Source of the DNA: Oceanobacillus sojae | Lineage (GTDB): Bacteria; Bacillota; Bacilli; Bacillales; Amphibacillaceae | Reading direction: 5' to 3' | DNA length: 64,000 nt | NCBI RefSeq assembly: GCF_900162665.1 | Contig: NZ_LT727812.1 | Span: forward strand, 1,162,177 to 1,226,176 | Shown: piece by piece, positions 28,071-38,330 of the stretch | Layout of the letters: every line of letters begins with the position of its first letter | How positions within the stretch are numbered: position 1 is the first letter of the stretch | Made by a program: the position numbers and the translations under genes | The notes under the pieces: generated by a model | Database searches by the model: none | Told to the model about the DNA's origin: nothing | What the model saw: the letters and a program-made list of their open reading frames with translations, nothing else

Positions 28071-29015
28071 TTATTTCATTGCATCCAGCTGCTCTTTAAT
28101 GATATCTCTCTGCGCTTCTAATGAAATAGGATCATTATATCTCGTCACAGCTAAATCTAATTCAATCACCCTGTTTTCCTGAACAGCTTCTGCGTTTTTC
28201 CATACTGCTGATTCCGTTATTGGAGCTTCCTCTCCTTCTGTAGCTAACACAATAAAATCACCAGCGTACTCTGGAAGCTCTTCTGTAGACAGCTCCACAT
28301 TAAATTGATCTTTTGTGACTTCTGCCAGTGCTTCCGGCTGTACAAATCCGTAGCCATCGTATAATATTTCTCCACCGCGCCCATAATCTGTATTAAATGA
28401 AACCAGCCCTTTTGGAGTTGATTGGAAAATCGAAAGTGTACTGTCTCCTATTAAATCTTTATATTCTTCTGTATCCTGAGCCATTTTTTCTTTCCATTCA
28501 TCCAGCCAGGCCTGTGCCTGATCTTCCTCTCCTACAAGCTCTCCTAATAATCTTGTGTTATCTTTATACGTGCTGATCATCGAGTCAAACGTTACAGTAG
28601 GAGCAATTTGCTGCAGTTTATTTAAATTGGGATCCGTCGCTGTTGCAACAATTAAATCAGGCTCTAAATTGATAATACTCTCTACGTCCTCTGGATCTAT
28701 GCGTTCAATCCCTTCTGTTGCCTCATTCAGAACCTCGTCCTGGTCGACATAAAAGCTTACTCCAACAGGCTCATGTCCAAACTTAAGTAATGCACCTATG
28801 TATGTAGGGTGAAGTACAACGATTCGTTCAGGATCAGCAGGTACTTCCACTTCATCTCCGCTGTCAGTCGTAAATATTTTTGTTTCAGTCTCACTTGATT
28901 CATTACTTTCTTCATCATTTGCCTCAGCATTATTTTCTTCCTGGCTATTATCATTACAGGCTGCTAAAAATATTAAAAATAGTGCACTGATTAAAAAGAA
29001 CAAGCTTTTTTTCAT
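28071..29015 (-). CDS. Iron-siderophore binding lipoprotein
   Basis: 314 residues. A signal peptide with lipobox LAAC (Cys about residue 20) is followed by an acidic linker (NNAEANDEESNESSETET) and a class III binding-protein fold (ERIVVLHPTYIGALLKFG, then EPDLIVA). It resembles FeuA/YfiY. I start at MKKSLFFLI because AGGAGAGAAACACC lies directly upstream. It captures the ferric siderophore outside the membrane. The exact ligand cannot be told. Confidence 0.9.
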   Translation of the reverse strand: MKKSLFFLISALFLIFLAACNDNSQEENNAEANDEESNESSETETKIFTTDSGDEVEVPADPERIVVLHPTYIGALLKFGHEPVGVSFYVDQDEVLNEATEGIERIDPEDVESIINLEPDLIVATATDPNLNKLQQIAPTVTFDSMISTYKDNTRLLGELVGEEDQAQAWLDEWKEKMAQDTEEYKDLIGDSTLSIFQSTPKGLVSFNTDYGRGGEILYDGYGFVQPEALAEVTKDQFNVELSTEELPEYAGDFIVLATEGEEAPITESAVWKNAEAVQENRVIELDLAVTRYNDPISLEAQRDIIKEQLDAMK

Positions 29016-29046
29016 GGTGTTTCTCTCCTCTTTTTTGTGTAAGTTT

Positions 29047-30093
29047 TTATCCGTACAAATATACTTTATTTTTTTCATCTAAAATATCATTATGGGAGGA
29101 AACGATAGCAGTTTTATGTGCGTCTGGTTCCATATACTGTTTGGCGCTGTTTACTGCATTTGCTGCATCCTGGTAAGCACCGGCAATCAATTTCAACTTC
29201 CCTTCATAAGAGACGCAGTCACCAGCTCCATAAATTCCAGGAAGATTGGTATTTCCATTAGCATCACTTTTCACCTGGAAATAGTCTCCCAACTCTAACC
29301 CTGTCTTATTTTCCTCATTATTAAAAAGATAATTATCCTTGTTGTATCCATGATTCACGAGCAGCGCATCTACCGGCATCGTATATCTTTCATTTGTTTT
29401 GTTGTTATACAGGACAACCTCTGAAACTTCGTCTTCCCCTGCAAGCTCATGTATTTCTGTATTAAACACGATATTCACTCCGTTATTTATGAGCTTCGTT
29501 TTAGTTGATTCCAGCCCTTTTAAATCATCTCCCCGGTATATTAATGTAATACCTTTAGCTATTGGCGATAAATCATTGCCCCAGTCAATCGAGGATGGAC
29601 CGCCGCCTGATATAAGCAAAGTCTTTCCCCGGAATTCGTTCACATCGAGAACTTTATAATAAAGGTTCTTACTTTCAAATTCATTCGCCCGTGGTACCTC
29701 CAATTTTAACGGACTGATAACACCGCCCATTCCAGTAGCAATAACAATTGTTTTAGAATAATGTCTCTCCTCTGTACTGGTTGTCAGCATAAAGATACCG
29801 TCTTCATTTTTCTCTATATCCGTTACAATCTGTCCCAATACAACAGCTGGATCAAATGTCAGCCCCTGTTTAATTGATTGGTCAATTAATTCTCTTCCTG
29901 TTAAAGGAGTGAGGCCTCCTACATCCCATACCATTTTTTGCGGATAAACATGTACCTTCCCGCCAAGCTTATTATCGGCTTCGATAATTTTCGTCTTCAT
30001 TTCCCGCAGCCCTGCATAAAAAGCAGTAAATAACCCTGCCGGCCCGCCGCCAATAATTGTAATATCATATATTTCTTCTTTACTTATAGACAT
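29047..30093 (-). CDS. Ferredoxin/flavodoxin-NADP reductase of the YumC/YcgT type
   Basis: 348 residues. FAD motif GGGPAGLFTAFYAGL near residue 15, NADP motif LLISGGGPSSIDWG, and GIYGAGDC near the C-terminus. There is no CxxC redox pair, which separates it from thioredoxin reductases and fits the homodimeric ferredoxin reductases of Bacillus (YumC, YcgT). As first gene of a Fur-box siderophore operon it may supply electrons to release iron from the imported siderophore; that role is inferred. Confidence 0.87.
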   Translation of the reverse strand: MSISKEEIYDITIIGGGPAGLFTAFYAGLREMKTKIIEADNKLGGKVHVYPQKMVWDVGGLTPLTGRELIDQSIKQGLTFDPAVVLGQIVTDIEKNEDGIFMLTTSTEERHYSKTIVIATGMGGVISPLKLEVPRANEFESKNLYYKVLDVNEFRGKTLLISGGGPSSIDWGNDLSPIAKGITLIYRGDDLKGLESTKTKLINNGVNIVFNTEIHELAGEDEVSEVVLYNNKTNERYTMPVDALLVNHGYNKDNYLFNNEENKTGLELGDYFQVKSDANGNTNLPGIYGAGDCVSYEGKLKLIAGAYQDAANAVNSAKQYMEPDAHKTAIVSSHNDILDEKNKVYLYG

Positions 30094-30132
30094 CCATTAT
30101 CCCATCCTTTATATTTATATCTTTATTGATGA

Positions 30133-30184
30133 TGATAATCGTTATCAATTAAATCAATTATAATTCAATTTTCTTATAAGTCAA
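30133..30184 (-). promoter_or_regulatory. Fur box and promoter of the siderophore operon
   Basis: TGATAAT-C-GTTATCA (30133-30147) is a 7-1-7 Fur site with one asymmetric base. The minus-strand promoter has -35 TTGACT (30179-30184) and -10 TATAAT (30157-30162), spacer 16, which places the Fur box just after the transcription start. Iron repression is expected. Confidence 0.8.
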
Positions 30185-30468
30185 TACATTTTTTTGGATA
30201 TACCTATGACTGTTTTTGCATGAATATAATCATATCTTCCCGGTAAACATTTTGATTCATAGCTTCTATTCTGCCTTATAGTAATGACAACTAAAATGGA
30301 GCATTCAATATTTTGTCACACGAATTGGAGTTGATTGATTTTAATAAGTCTGGGGAAGAAAACGATTATTATTTTAAGAAATGAAGAGATGTATGGTATC
30401 CAGCAGAAAGAGCAGTTCCTCTTAAATAAAGAAGAACTGCTCTTTCTATGAAAATGGAACATTATAGT
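30148..30468. other. Intergenic region between kynA end and the Fur promoter
   Basis: Apart from the promoter of the siderophore operon (-10 and -35 at 30157-30184) and the terminator at 30404-30448, I see no gene or structure here. Confidence 0.5.
30404..30448 (-). terminator. Terminator of the kyn operon
   Basis: AGAAAGAGCAGTTC pairs with GAACTGCTCTTTCT, a 14-bp stem. The T-run is interrupted (CTCTTTCT), but position and stem strength support termination. Confidence 0.75.
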
Positions 30469-31317
30469 CTAAAGCTCTGTCCTCAATTCCCAAAGCTCCG
30501 GGAAGAAATATTGATCAAGCACTTTTTTTAAGTAGATTACACCACCGGAGCCTCCTGTCCCTTTTTTAAAGCCAATAATTCGTTCTACTGTTTTCATATG
30601 TCTGAAACGCCACTGCTGGAATAAATCCTCTATATCTGTCAGCTCTTCTGCAAGTTCATACAGCTCCCAATATTGATCTACATTTTTGTACACCATCATC
30701 CAGGCCTGCTTCACACTTTTATTGGATTTATGTGTGATACTAACATCTCTGTTCAATACATCTTCATCTATCGGAAGGCCAGCTCTGGCAAGTGCTTGTA
30801 TCGAAACATCATAGAGGCTTGGTGCTTCGTGAGCTTCTTGTAGATCCTGATGAAGCTGTGGATCTTTTTCGTATATTTTCAGAACATATTCTGTTTTGTA
30901 CCCCAGAGCGAATTCTATTAATCTATTTTGGTAGGATTGAAAACCAGAAGCATTCCCTAATTTGTCCCTGAACTCCATATATTCACTCGGTGTCATGGTA
31001 GAAAGCACATCCCATACACTTTTCAGCTGCTCCTGTATCTGGGACACCCGTGCTAGCTTCTTAAAGGAAGACCTCAAATTATCAGTTTGTATATCCTGAA
31101 TAGCAGAATTTAATTCATGCAAAATCAATTTCATCCAAAGCTCACTGACATGATGGACAACGATAAATAGCATTTCATCATGATGATTGCTTAAAAGACG
31201 CTGACTGGATAATAACGTATCCAGCCCTAAATAGTCACTGTATGTCATTTTTTCTTTAAAATCTGTATGGAGACTTTTTTCATTTTCAAATGCTTGATGT
31301 TGATTGATAGACTTCAT
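30469..31317 (-). CDS. kynA: Tryptophan 2,3-dioxygenase KynA
   Basis: 282 residues, the bacterial KynA length (about 279). Heme enzyme that opens the indole ring of tryptophan to N-formylkynurenine. Landmarks: [29 protein letters not shown] (distal pocket His), [16 protein letters not shown], and [20 protein letters not shown], which includes the axial His and the substrate-binding loop. It is the last gene of kynU-kynB-kynA, starting two bases after the kynB stop. Confidence 0.95.
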   Translation of the reverse strand: MKSINQHQAFENEKSLHTDFKEKMTYSDYLGLDTLLSSQRLLSNHHDEMLFIVVHHVSELWMKLILHELNSAIQDIQTDNLRSSFKKLARVSQIQEQLKSVWDVLSTMTPSEYMEFRDKLGNASGFQSYQNRLIEFALGYKTEYVLKIYEKDPQLHQDLQEAHEAPSLYDVSIQALARAGLPIDEDVLNRDVSITHKSNKSVKQAWMMVYKNVDQYWELYELAEELTDIEDLFQQWRFRHMKTVERIIGFKKGTGGSGGVIYLKKVLDQYFFPELWELRTEL

Positions 31318-31318
31318 T

Positions 31319-31951
31319 TTAGCTCTCCTCTATTGGTTTTATCACTGCGCGTACAGGGCTCCCATCTCCTTCTTCTAAAGCTAACGGTAGGGCGATCAAT
31401 TCATAGTCACCCTCCTCAACCTGGTCCAGCATAACATTTTCTAAAATATAAATATCATGATTATAAAGCGCATGATGTCCAGTCAAATCTTTACTCGAAA
31501 CCTTGTCTACAGACGGTGTGTCCACACCCGCCAGTTTCACACCAATTGATTGCATGTAAGCCGCACCATCCGCTGTTATTGGCGGCACTTCTTTCGGGAA
31601 ACGATCCGGTTTATTTGGCAAAGCGGTTTTGATTAGCAAACGTTCTACGTGTGAGATTCCTTTTGATTTCAAAGCACTTTCGCTAATTTCATCAAAATCG
31701 CTTAAGTCGATGACCTTACAAGGACCAATATAGCGTTCAATATCTAAGTCAAGTATTCTTTTCCCGTCATTTAAAAAATGAAATGGCGCATCAACATGAG
31801 TGCCGATATGTGTACTTGTCGTGATTCTGCCAATATTAACAGAGCCTGTCATCTCTTTCGTTACAGATGTTTCATAATGAAACGGTTCATCTCCCGGCCA
31901 GTGTGCCAGTTTATTATTCAAAACTTGAGAAATATCAATCCATTTAGACAT
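31319..31951 (-). CDS. kynB: Kynurenine formamidase KynB
   Basis: 210 residues, cyclase-like metal-dependent amidase that hydrolyses N-formylkynurenine. The metal motif [11 protein letters not shown] (HxGTHxDxPxH) is intact, and the N-terminus [18 protein letters not shown] is typical. Its ATG overlaps the kynU stop by one base (TGATG), so the two are translationally coupled. Confidence 0.95.
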   Translation of the reverse strand: MSKWIDISQVLNNKLAHWPGDEPFHYETSVTKEMTGSVNIGRITTSTHIGTHVDAPFHFLNDGKRILDLDIERYIGPCKVIDLSDFDEISESALKSKGISHVERLLIKTALPNKPDRFPKEVPPITADGAAYMQSIGVKLAGVDTPSVDKVSSKDLTGHHALYNHDIYILENVMLDQVEEGDYELIALPLALEEGDGSPVRAVIKPIEES

Positions 31952-33225
31952 CAGGAAACGACCTCTCTTTCATTAGAAAATTGCTCATATATTTTTTCTT
32001 GCATAATATTTTTCAGTATTTGCACACAATCATAAACATCCTCAAAAGAATTATATAAAGCAACTGGTGCAAGCCGGATGCCGGACGGTTTTCTAAAGTC
32101 AGGGATAACTTTTTTCATTTTTAATGCTTTGCATATTCGTGCAGCCTCCGAATGTTCAAGGTAAATATGTCCGCCGCGCCGGTTGTCATTGATTGGATTA
32201 CAAATGATAAAATTAAAGTCCTTTAATTCATGTTCTATCAAATCCATCATATACGCTGTCAGCTGCAGGGATTTTCTGCGTATCCTTTCAATTCCTGCTT
32301 CATGGAATAAATCCAACGCGCCAATAAGCGGAGCAGCACTCAGCACATGCGGTGTTCCAATTTGGAAAGCTCCGGCATCCTCTGCAGATGTCAGTGTATG
32401 CTCCATATCAAACTGCTTTTCTTTATTTGAGCTGAACCATCCCGCAAGACCGGGAGACACGCCAAAATGTTTTTCATTTACATAGAGTGCTGCGACGCTG
32501 CCAGGTCCGCCATTCAAATGTTTGTAGGTGCACCAAAACGCAAAATCAACATTCCAATCATGCAGCTGATGCGGGATTGCTCCAATTGAATGACATAAAT
32601 CAAACCCGATTTTAATTCCGCGTTCATGCGCTGCTTTTGTCAGTTTTTCCATATCTAAGATTTGCCCGCTCCGGTAGAGCACGCTCGGCAAAACAATCAA
32701 TGCAACCTCCTCTGTCATTGCATGGATAATTGCTTCTTCATCCAGCATATGCCCGTCTTCACTTTGTACTTGAATAAGATGGGAATCGTCATATCCTTTT
32801 ATCTTTAACTGCGCTTTTAAAGCATAGATATCGCTGGGAAAGTTTAAAGAATCTGCCAATATTTTTGTTCTGCTTCCTTCAGGCTTATAAAATGTAGATA
32901 CGAGCTGATGCAAATTCACCGTGGTCGAGCCGGTAACAACTACTTCCTCTTTTTCAGCACCAACAAGGCCAGCCATTTTTTCGCCGAGCGATTCCGATAA
33001 GTAATACCAGGGCTGATTCCCTTCTGTCCATCCATCAATGGCATATTCTTTCCATGATGCCAACAAATCATAAACAGACTGTTCAGCTCTTTTGCTCATT
33101 AATCCTAGTGAATTCCCATCCATGTAAACGCATTCATTTTCAAGATAAAATTCATTTCGAAAGGCTCTTAATTCATCCTGGGAATCTAAGTTTTTAGCAT
33201 AGGTTTTTGTATATATTTCTTCCAT
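31951..33225 (-). CDS. kynU: Kynureninase KynU
   Basis: 424 residues, PLP enzyme that splits kynurenine to anthranilate and alanine. The PLP-lysine segment is [28 protein letters not shown] carries the cofactor-binding Asp. The start [11 protein letters not shown] follows AAGGAAG by eight bases; an upstream in-frame ATG is unsupported. Together with kynB and kynA it forms a full tryptophan-to-anthranilate route. Confidence 0.95.
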   Translation of the reverse strand: MEEIYTKTYAKNLDSQDELRAFRNEFYLENECVYMDGNSLGLMSKRAEQSVYDLLASWKEYAIDGWTEGNQPWYYLSESLGEKMAGLVGAEKEEVVVTGSTTVNLHQLVSTFYKPEGSRTKILADSLNFPSDIYALKAQLKIKGYDDSHLIQVQSEDGHMLDEEAIIHAMTEEVALIVLPSVLYRSGQILDMEKLTKAAHERGIKIGFDLCHSIGAIPHQLHDWNVDFAFWCTYKHLNGGPGSVAALYVNEKHFGVSPGLAGWFSSNKEKQFDMEHTLTSAEDAGAFQIGTPHVLSAAPLIGALDLFHEAGIERIRRKSLQLTAYMMDLIEHELKDFNFIICNPINDNRRGGHIYLEHSEAARICKALKMKKVIPDFRKPSGIRLAPVALYNSFEDVYDCVQILKNIMQEKIYEQFSNEREVVS

Positions 33226-33303
33226 TTTTGCCACTTCCTTTTTAAAAAATATGAACCAGGAAACTGCTTCAATCATAATTAGCGTTAATAAGACCTTCTC
33301 TCT

Positions 33304-33654
33304 CTATAAGTGGGTAAGAATATTGATTAGCTTTCCAAATGGATCTCTTACATAAAATCGCCGGACTCCCCACGGTTCCTCAACCGGCCCATATTCAATT
33401 GGAATCTCCGCTTCTCTTATACGAGTCAATGCTTCTTCAAAATCATCGACTTCAATCGATAGGTCAGGAACTGGTGTACCAGAGCCTCCCTCTGAAAGAA
33501 AGCTGATTTGCGTGTCCATTTTCTCATTTGATCCATAAGTTGCAATAAATCCCATATCCATCAGCTGATCAAGTCCAAGCACCTCTCCGTAAAAGTGTGC
33601 GGCTTTAGAAACGTCCTGCGTCTCTACATTGGCAACAATTCGTTTGATTTTCAT
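33304..33654 (-). CDS. VOC/glyoxalase-fold protein upstream of kynU
   Basis: 116 residues, vicinal-oxygen-chelate fold with two beta-alpha-beta modules: VETQDVSKAAHFYGEVLGL near the N-terminus and WGVRRFYVRDPFGKLINIL at the C-terminus. The usual metal ligands are only partly recognisable. TAGGAGAG precedes the ATG. It ends 78 bp before the kynU start on the same strand and may be co-transcribed. Substrate unknown; resistance protein or dioxygenase-like roles are alternatives. Confidence 0.78.
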   Translation of the reverse strand: MKIKRIVANVETQDVSKAAHFYGEVLGLDQLMDMGFIATYGSNEKMDTQISFLSEGGSGTPVPDLSIEVDDFEEALTRIREAEIPIEYGPVEEPWGVRRFYVRDPFGKLINILTHL

Positions 33655-33754
33655 TCTTGCACTCTCCTAAAGTTTTATATTTTATTTCAACCTAGGGTCT
33701 GGTTACAGTTTCATATATTATCACATTTATCATAAATAATATTTTATTCAAAGA

Positions 33755-33820
33755 GAAATCTGAACTATTATTCAAAATTCCTTTTGTGAGATTTTGAATA
33801 ATAGTCCGGATTTTTTATAG
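33755..33820. repeat. Dispersed hairpin repeat, copy 2
   Basis: AAATCTGAACTATTATTCAA pairs with TTGAATAATAGTCCGGATTT. It is a long, nearly perfect stem of the same family as 11197-11259 and 48111-48171, intergenic between selO and the VOC gene. Confidence 0.65.
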
Positions 33821-33931
33821 CTCTATCAAGAGAGGAAAAATTATTATATTTCTAACAGAAAAGTTCAAGAAAATAAATTTATAACTATCCCAGATACTAT
33901 ATATATTTCATTCCAATTTCAAAACAAATAA

Positions 33932-35389
33932 TCACGTACCACAAAATGTCTGATAATCCTGCTTCGGCGGCTTAACAGCATATTTTTCCTGCTCTTTCGT
34001 ATAAGCATACGGATTTTCTAAAGCAGCTGATAAAGCATGAAAAGGCTCGTAATCTCCTTCTGATACAGCAGCTGTCAAAGCTTCCTCCACCAAATAATTC
34101 CGGGGGATAATAGACGGGTTATGCTGCTTCATTAATTGATAAGCCTCTTCTTTTGAAGCTGACTGATTTTTGAGCTTTTCCTGCCATAGCTGATACCACT
34201 CTTTAAAGGCTGTTGATTGGAAAAGCCCCGGCTCCGAATCCAGCTGCTGCAGGGTTAGTGAACGAAATGTATTCGTATAATCGGCAAAATATTTCTCCAT
34301 TAAATCAAGCAAGTTATTGATTAATGTCTTATCATCCTCACTTTTATCGGTAATTCCCAGCTTTGATCTCATTCCATCCAGCCAATATTTTTCTACGGAT
34401 TTCACATATGCTTCCACAGCTTCTTTCGCCTTTGGAATTGCCTGTTTTTCGTCGTCATCTATAAGAATTAACAACGTTTCTGCAAACCTGGCCATATTCC
34501 AGGCTCCTATTCCCGGCTGATTTCCATAAGCATAACGGCCCTGGTGATCAATGGAACTGAAAAATGTTTTCGGGTCATATTGGTCCAAAAAGGCACATGG
34601 ACCATAATCAATGGTTTCTCCACTGATTGCTACATTATCCGTGTTCATTACACCATGGATAAACCCCTTCAACTGCCAGTCTGCAATTAGCGCTGCTTGT
34701 TTTTCTGCCACTTTATATAAAAATGGTAAATAACGGTCCTCTTCTTTTACCAGCTCCGGGTAGTGTCTGGCAATAGTGTAGTCTGCGAGTGCTTGTAAAT
34801 CATCCTTGCTTCCCCAATTCCGTGCATATTGAAATGTTCCGACCCGGATATGACTGGCAGCTACCCTTGTCAATATTGCCCCGGGTAATGAGATTTCGCG
34901 TTGAATTTCCTCTCCTGTTTCAGCTACAGCCAGACTTCTGCTCGTCGGGATACATAAGCCATGCATCGCCTCACTGATCAAGTATTCTCTTAACATGGGA
35001 CCAAGAGCTGCTTTACCATCTCCTCTGCGTGAATAAGGCGTTTTTCCAGATCCTTTCAGCTGAATATCAAAGCGCTCCCCTTTAGGTGTCACCTGTTCTC
35101 CAATTAATACAGCCCTTCCATCGCCCAGCATGGTAAAATTCCCAAATTGATGGCCGGCATAGGCTTGAGCAATTGGTTTGCTTCCTTCTGGAAGATGATT
35201 GCCTGAAAAGGTTTCAGGGGCTTTTTTCAAATCAGAATTATTCAGTCCCAGTTCTGTTGCTAATTTTTCATTATATACGACTAACACAGGTTGATCTGCT
35301 TTGGCAGGCTTCACACTGGTATAGAAAAAATCCGGTAATTGCTGATAAGTATTTTCTAAATTCCAGCCTTGATTTCGTTTATCTGGCAT
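33932..35389 (-). CDS. selO: Protein adenylyltransferase SelO
   Basis: 485 residues, the usual SelO length. This pseudokinase AMPylates proteins on Ser/Thr/Tyr. Landmarks: [39 protein letters not shown] (catalytic region) and [10 protein letters not shown] (DFG-like metal site). The extreme C-terminus reads FCGT: a Cys three residues from the end, where eukaryotic SelO carries selenocysteine. AAAGAGGCGATTCG precedes the ATG. Stands alone. Confidence 0.95.
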   Translation of the reverse strand: MPDKRNQGWNLENTYQQLPDFFYTSVKPAKADQPVLVVYNEKLATELGLNNSDLKKAPETFSGNHLPEGSKPIAQAYAGHQFGNFTMLGDGRAVLIGEQVTPKGERFDIQLKGSGKTPYSRRGDGKAALGPMLREYLISEAMHGLCIPTSRSLAVAETGEEIQREISLPGAILTRVAASHIRVGTFQYARNWGSKDDLQALADYTIARHYPELVKEEDRYLPFLYKVAEKQAALIADWQLKGFIHGVMNTDNVAISGETIDYGPCAFLDQYDPKTFFSSIDHQGRYAYGNQPGIGAWNMARFAETLLILIDDDEKQAIPKAKEAVEAYVKSVEKYWLDGMRSKLGITDKSEDDKTLINNLLDLMEKYFADYTNTFRSLTLQQLDSEPGLFQSTAFKEWYQLWQEKLKNQSASKEEAYQLMKQHNPSIIPRNYLVEEALTAAVSEGDYEPFHALSAALENPYAYTKEQEKYAVKPPKQDYQTFCGT

Positions 35390-35826
35390 CGAATCGCCTC
35401 TTTTATTTTAAAGTTTTCGTTTATTTTCTTTAGCATAACATATGATTGGTTTACTAAGGGTTCAACTAAAAATTTCTTACTGGTTTATTTTCAACTAAAA
35501 TCAGACTCAATATACGATTGTACATGCGTTTGTGATAAAATTAATACAGCATGCAGCAGATAAAACATTGTTCATGGATACCCTCCATCAAAGGAGATGA
35601 AACCTGCGAAGGCCTATTGAACTACTGACATTGTCACTTCCCTGTTTGCTAACACCTTTTTGATACACATATATCATGTTTCATCCGTCTATTATTTTAG
35701 CATCAATATGGAGGTAATATGAATTAAAATACACTATAGTAATCACATAAGATGACCAATCGTCAGTATTTCCAAATTTCGTATCGTTACTTCAATAATG
35801 ACACAATAATTGAAGAGGAGGCTGGC
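35390..35826. other. Intergenic region upstream of the fic gene
   Basis: No gene supported. It holds a short direct repeat (TTCAACTAAAA at 35461-35471 and 35490-35500). A GGAGG-preceded ATG-AAT-TAA at 35719 is the only other item noticed. Confidence 0.45.
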
Positions 35827-36435
35827 ATGACAATCCTGAATAATAAACTTGGAGTTACTGACCAGGCTGAGCTCAACCGCATGGAAGAGAAGATTTCTAA
35901 ACAAAAAGTTAAACAGCTGTTTGACTCTGGTAATATTTATTCTATTGAAGCAGGAACGTTTAGAGGATTAAGCAAACTTCATCAATACCTCTTTGAAGAT
36001 ATCTATGAATTTGCCGGCATGGTTCGAGATGTGGATATTGCTAAAAAGGGTTTCCGGTTTGCTCCAGTTATGTATCTAAAACGTTCTTTAGATTATATAG
36101 ATAAAATGCCTCAACGTTCCTTTGACGAGATTATTGAGAAATATGTTGAAATGAACGTTGCGCACCCATTTCGCGAAGGTAACGGCAGAAGTACAAGAAT
36201 CTGGCTTGATTTGATGCTGAAGTCTGGTATCGAAAGAGTCATCGATTGGAATCTGACAGATAAAGAAGACTATTTAATAGCGATGGAGCGTAGCCCAGTA
36301 AAAGATTTTGAGATAAAACATATTCTAAAAGAAGCTTTGACAGATAAAGTGGACGATAGAAAAACATTCATGAATGGAATAAACGCCAGTTACTATTATG
36401 AAGGCTTATCCGAATACAATATTGAAGATTTATAA
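35827..36435 (+). CDS. Fic family protein adenylyltransferase, class III
   Basis: 202 residues. The Fic motif HPFREGNGR starts at H113, complete for AMP transfer. The C-terminus carries SYYYEG at 188-193, which matches the SxxxE(G/N) autoinhibitory helix of class III Fic proteins such as the Neisseria enzyme, so no separate antitoxin is needed. I start at 35827 (MTILNNKLG), five bases after GAGGAGG; the longer frame lacks support. Targets in this family include gyrase and itself; here unknown. Stands alone. Confidence 0.9.
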   Translation: MTILNNKLGVTDQAELNRMEEKISKQKVKQLFDSGNIYSIEAGTFRGLSKLHQYLFEDIYEFAGMVRDVDIAKKGFRFAPVMYLKRSLDYIDKMPQRSFDEIIEKYVEMNVAHPFREGNGRSTRIWLDLMLKSGIERVIDWNLTDKEDYLIAMERSPVKDFEIKHILKEALTDKVDDRKTFMNGINASYYYEGLSEYNIEDL

Positions 36436-36508
36436 AGACAAGGAAGCTTATTGCAAGAGGGCTTACAAATCAAAAAACTCATGAGAACCTCGTAAGTAAA
36501 TGAGTATA

Positions 36509-36551
36509 AAGAAGGAGCCATACCGCATAAAAAGTAAGCTCCTTCTTTTTT
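36509..36551. terminator. Terminator between fic and the Zur operon
   Basis: AAGAAGGAGC pairs with GCTCCTTCTT, with T-runs usable on both strands. It lies between converging units. Confidence 0.85.
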
Positions 36552-36575
36552 CATTCTATCCAATATAGAACATGC

Positions 36576-37757
36576 TTACACAACAGGAAAAGCAGGCAAT
36601 GAATCAACAAAAGATGAAATAGCCTGTCCCGCTTCTTCCTCCGTCACTAAACAATCATTAAGCGATGCTATAATCCCTTCCTTATCCATATCACTGCCAA
36701 TAAAAACAAGCTCTGTCATTCTGTCTCCAGCCTGCTCATCCCAGTCTTCAAACAGGGACGGATCCTGGATTTTTAATGCTTCCTGTTCCGCTTCGGAATA
36801 GCTTGCCAGCCATCTGCCTGCTCCTTCCAGCGTTATCATAGAGCCTGCCTGTGATAAAAACCCTGCTACATCATTTCTTGTAACTAACCAGAAAAAACCT
36901 TTTGCCCGAAGGATTTCTTGTGGCCAATTCTCCAGCCATTTCTGAAAGCGTTCGGGATGAAACGGTTTTCTGCTTCGATAGACAAAGGAGCTGATACCAT
37001 ATTCTTCTGTTTCCGGTATATGCTCTTCATTTAATTCTTTGATCCAGCCGGCTCCATGCTTTGCTTCTTCAAAGTCAAACTGGCCAGTTTGGAGCACTTC
37101 CAATGGATTGACCTGTCCATACGTTGCCGAAATAAATTTTGCTTCCGGATTCAGTTTATAGAGCAGGCTTTTTAATGATATTATATCCTCATCAGACATC
37201 TTATCTGTCTTATTTAAAACAATCACATTGGCAAATTCAATTTGATCTACCAATAAATCAACGATTCCTCTCTCGTCATCATCAGAAACCTCCATCTGGC
37301 GGTCCATTAACAGATCCTCTGATTGATAATCTCTCCAAAACTGATGTCCATCTATCACCGTTACCATCGTATCAAGCTGGAAAAAGGTATTTAAATTTAT
37401 TCCTAATTCGTCATCAGCATATACAAAACTTTGGGCAACCGGGATCGGTTCTGATACACCGCTGGATTCAATTAACACATAATCGATATCGAGTTTAGCC
37501 AGTTTTTCAAGCTCGACAATTAAATCCTCCCGCAAGGTACAGCAGATACAGCCGTTTGTCATCTCCACCATATTTTCTTCTGTTCTGACAAAGCCGCCTT
37601 CCTTTACTAATTTCGCATCCACATTAATTTCGCTCATATCATTTACGATAACTGCTATTTTAAGTCCTTGCTGATTTTGGAGCAGATGATTGAGCAGGGT
37701 TGTTTTCCCTGCTCCTAAAAATCCGCTCAAAACTGTTACTGGAATTTTCTTGTTCAT
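36576..37757 (-). CDS. COG0523 zinc-type GTPase metallochaperone (YciC/ZagA type), last gene of the operon
   Basis: 393 residues, length of B. subtilis YciC (ZagA). Walker [10 protein letters not shown] (12-20), metal motif CICC (70-73), NKTD for guanine recognition, and a C-terminal CobW_C domain with CLV near 370. Such proteins bind zinc and GTP and hand metal to enzymes during zinc limitation. Its ATG overlaps the dcd stop (ATGA). It is one of three COG0523 proteins here and is a clear paralogue of 38331-39521. Confidence 0.93.
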   Translation of the reverse strand: MNKKIPVTVLSGFLGAGKTTLLNHLLQNQQGLKIAVIVNDMSEINVDAKLVKEGGFVRTEENMVEMTNGCICCTLREDLIVELEKLAKLDIDYVLIESSGVSEPIPVAQSFVYADDELGINLNTFFQLDTMVTVIDGHQFWRDYQSEDLLMDRQMEVSDDDERGIVDLLVDQIEFANVIVLNKTDKMSDEDIISLKSLLYKLNPEAKFISATYGQVNPLEVLQTGQFDFEEAKHGAGWIKELNEEHIPETEEYGISSFVYRSRKPFHPERFQKWLENWPQEILRAKGFFWLVTRNDVAGFLSQAGSMITLEGAGRWLASYSEAEQEALKIQDPSLFEDWDEQAGDRMTELVFIGSDMDKEGIIASLNDCLVTEEEAGQAISSFVDSLPAFPVV

Positions 37758-38308
37758 TCTTGTTGCTCCTTTCTTTCGCGGTCCATATATACCCGGCTTG
37801 GGGTTGTCCCCTTTTGAAATAAATATTTTCCGCTATATCCCTCTGTTTCCTGATCCACCTCGGCAATAACCAGCTGACACACACGCATTCCAGCCTGCAG
37901 CTTGACAGGTACACGGTTCGCGTTAAATAATTCCAGCGTAATTTGCCCGGAAAAGCCGGGATCAATCCAGCCGGCATTTTGAATAAAAACGCCGAGTCTG
38001 CCAATCGAGCTTCTTCCTTCCACAAAAGCAGTTAAATGACCGGGTAAACCGATGTGCTCCAGAGTAGTTCCCAGCATAAAGGATTGCGGCGGAATAGTTA
38101 TTGTTTCTTTATCCGCTATTTCTATTTCCTGATAATTTGCCGGCTTATCAATAGATAAATAAGGAGTGGATATATCATCAACGACTAGAAATTCCGTCCC
38201 TAACCGCAAATCAACAGAGGCCGGCTGAATACTTAATTCCTGAAAAGGAGTAACGGACAGCTGGTTGTCATATACATGCTGCTTTATCGTTTGTCCTGAT
38301 AAAATCAT
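37754..38308 (-). CDS. dcd: dCTP deaminase
   Basis: 184 residues, trimeric dUTPase-fold enzyme converting dCTP to dUTP. The core [20 protein letters not shown] and [11 protein letters not shown] are intact, and [16 protein letters not shown] is the C-terminal substrate loop. This family has no metal cofactor for deamination, unlike zinc-dependent dCMP and cytidine deaminases. It lies inside a Zur-box operon between two COG0523 GTPases, so it may replace a zinc enzyme during starvation; that is inference. AAAGGAG precedes the ATG. Confidence 0.93.
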   Translation of the reverse strand: MILSGQTIKQHVYDNQLSVTPFQELSIQPASVDLRLGTEFLVVDDISTPYLSIDKPANYQEIEIADKETITIPPQSFMLGTTLEHIGLPGHLTAFVEGRSSIGRLGVFIQNAGWIDPGFSGQITLELFNANRVPVKLQAGMRVCQLVIAEVDQETEGYSGKYLFQKGTTPSRVYMDRERKEQQE

Positions 38309-38330
38309 CTATTTAAAGCTCCTTTCCCTT

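Noticed and set aside
35719-35727. A two-codon minimal open frame ATG-AAT-TAA after GGAGG
   Set aside because: It is a good ribosome-site match but may be chance in AT-rich DNA; it lies about 100 bp before the fic start and nothing else supports a leader peptide.
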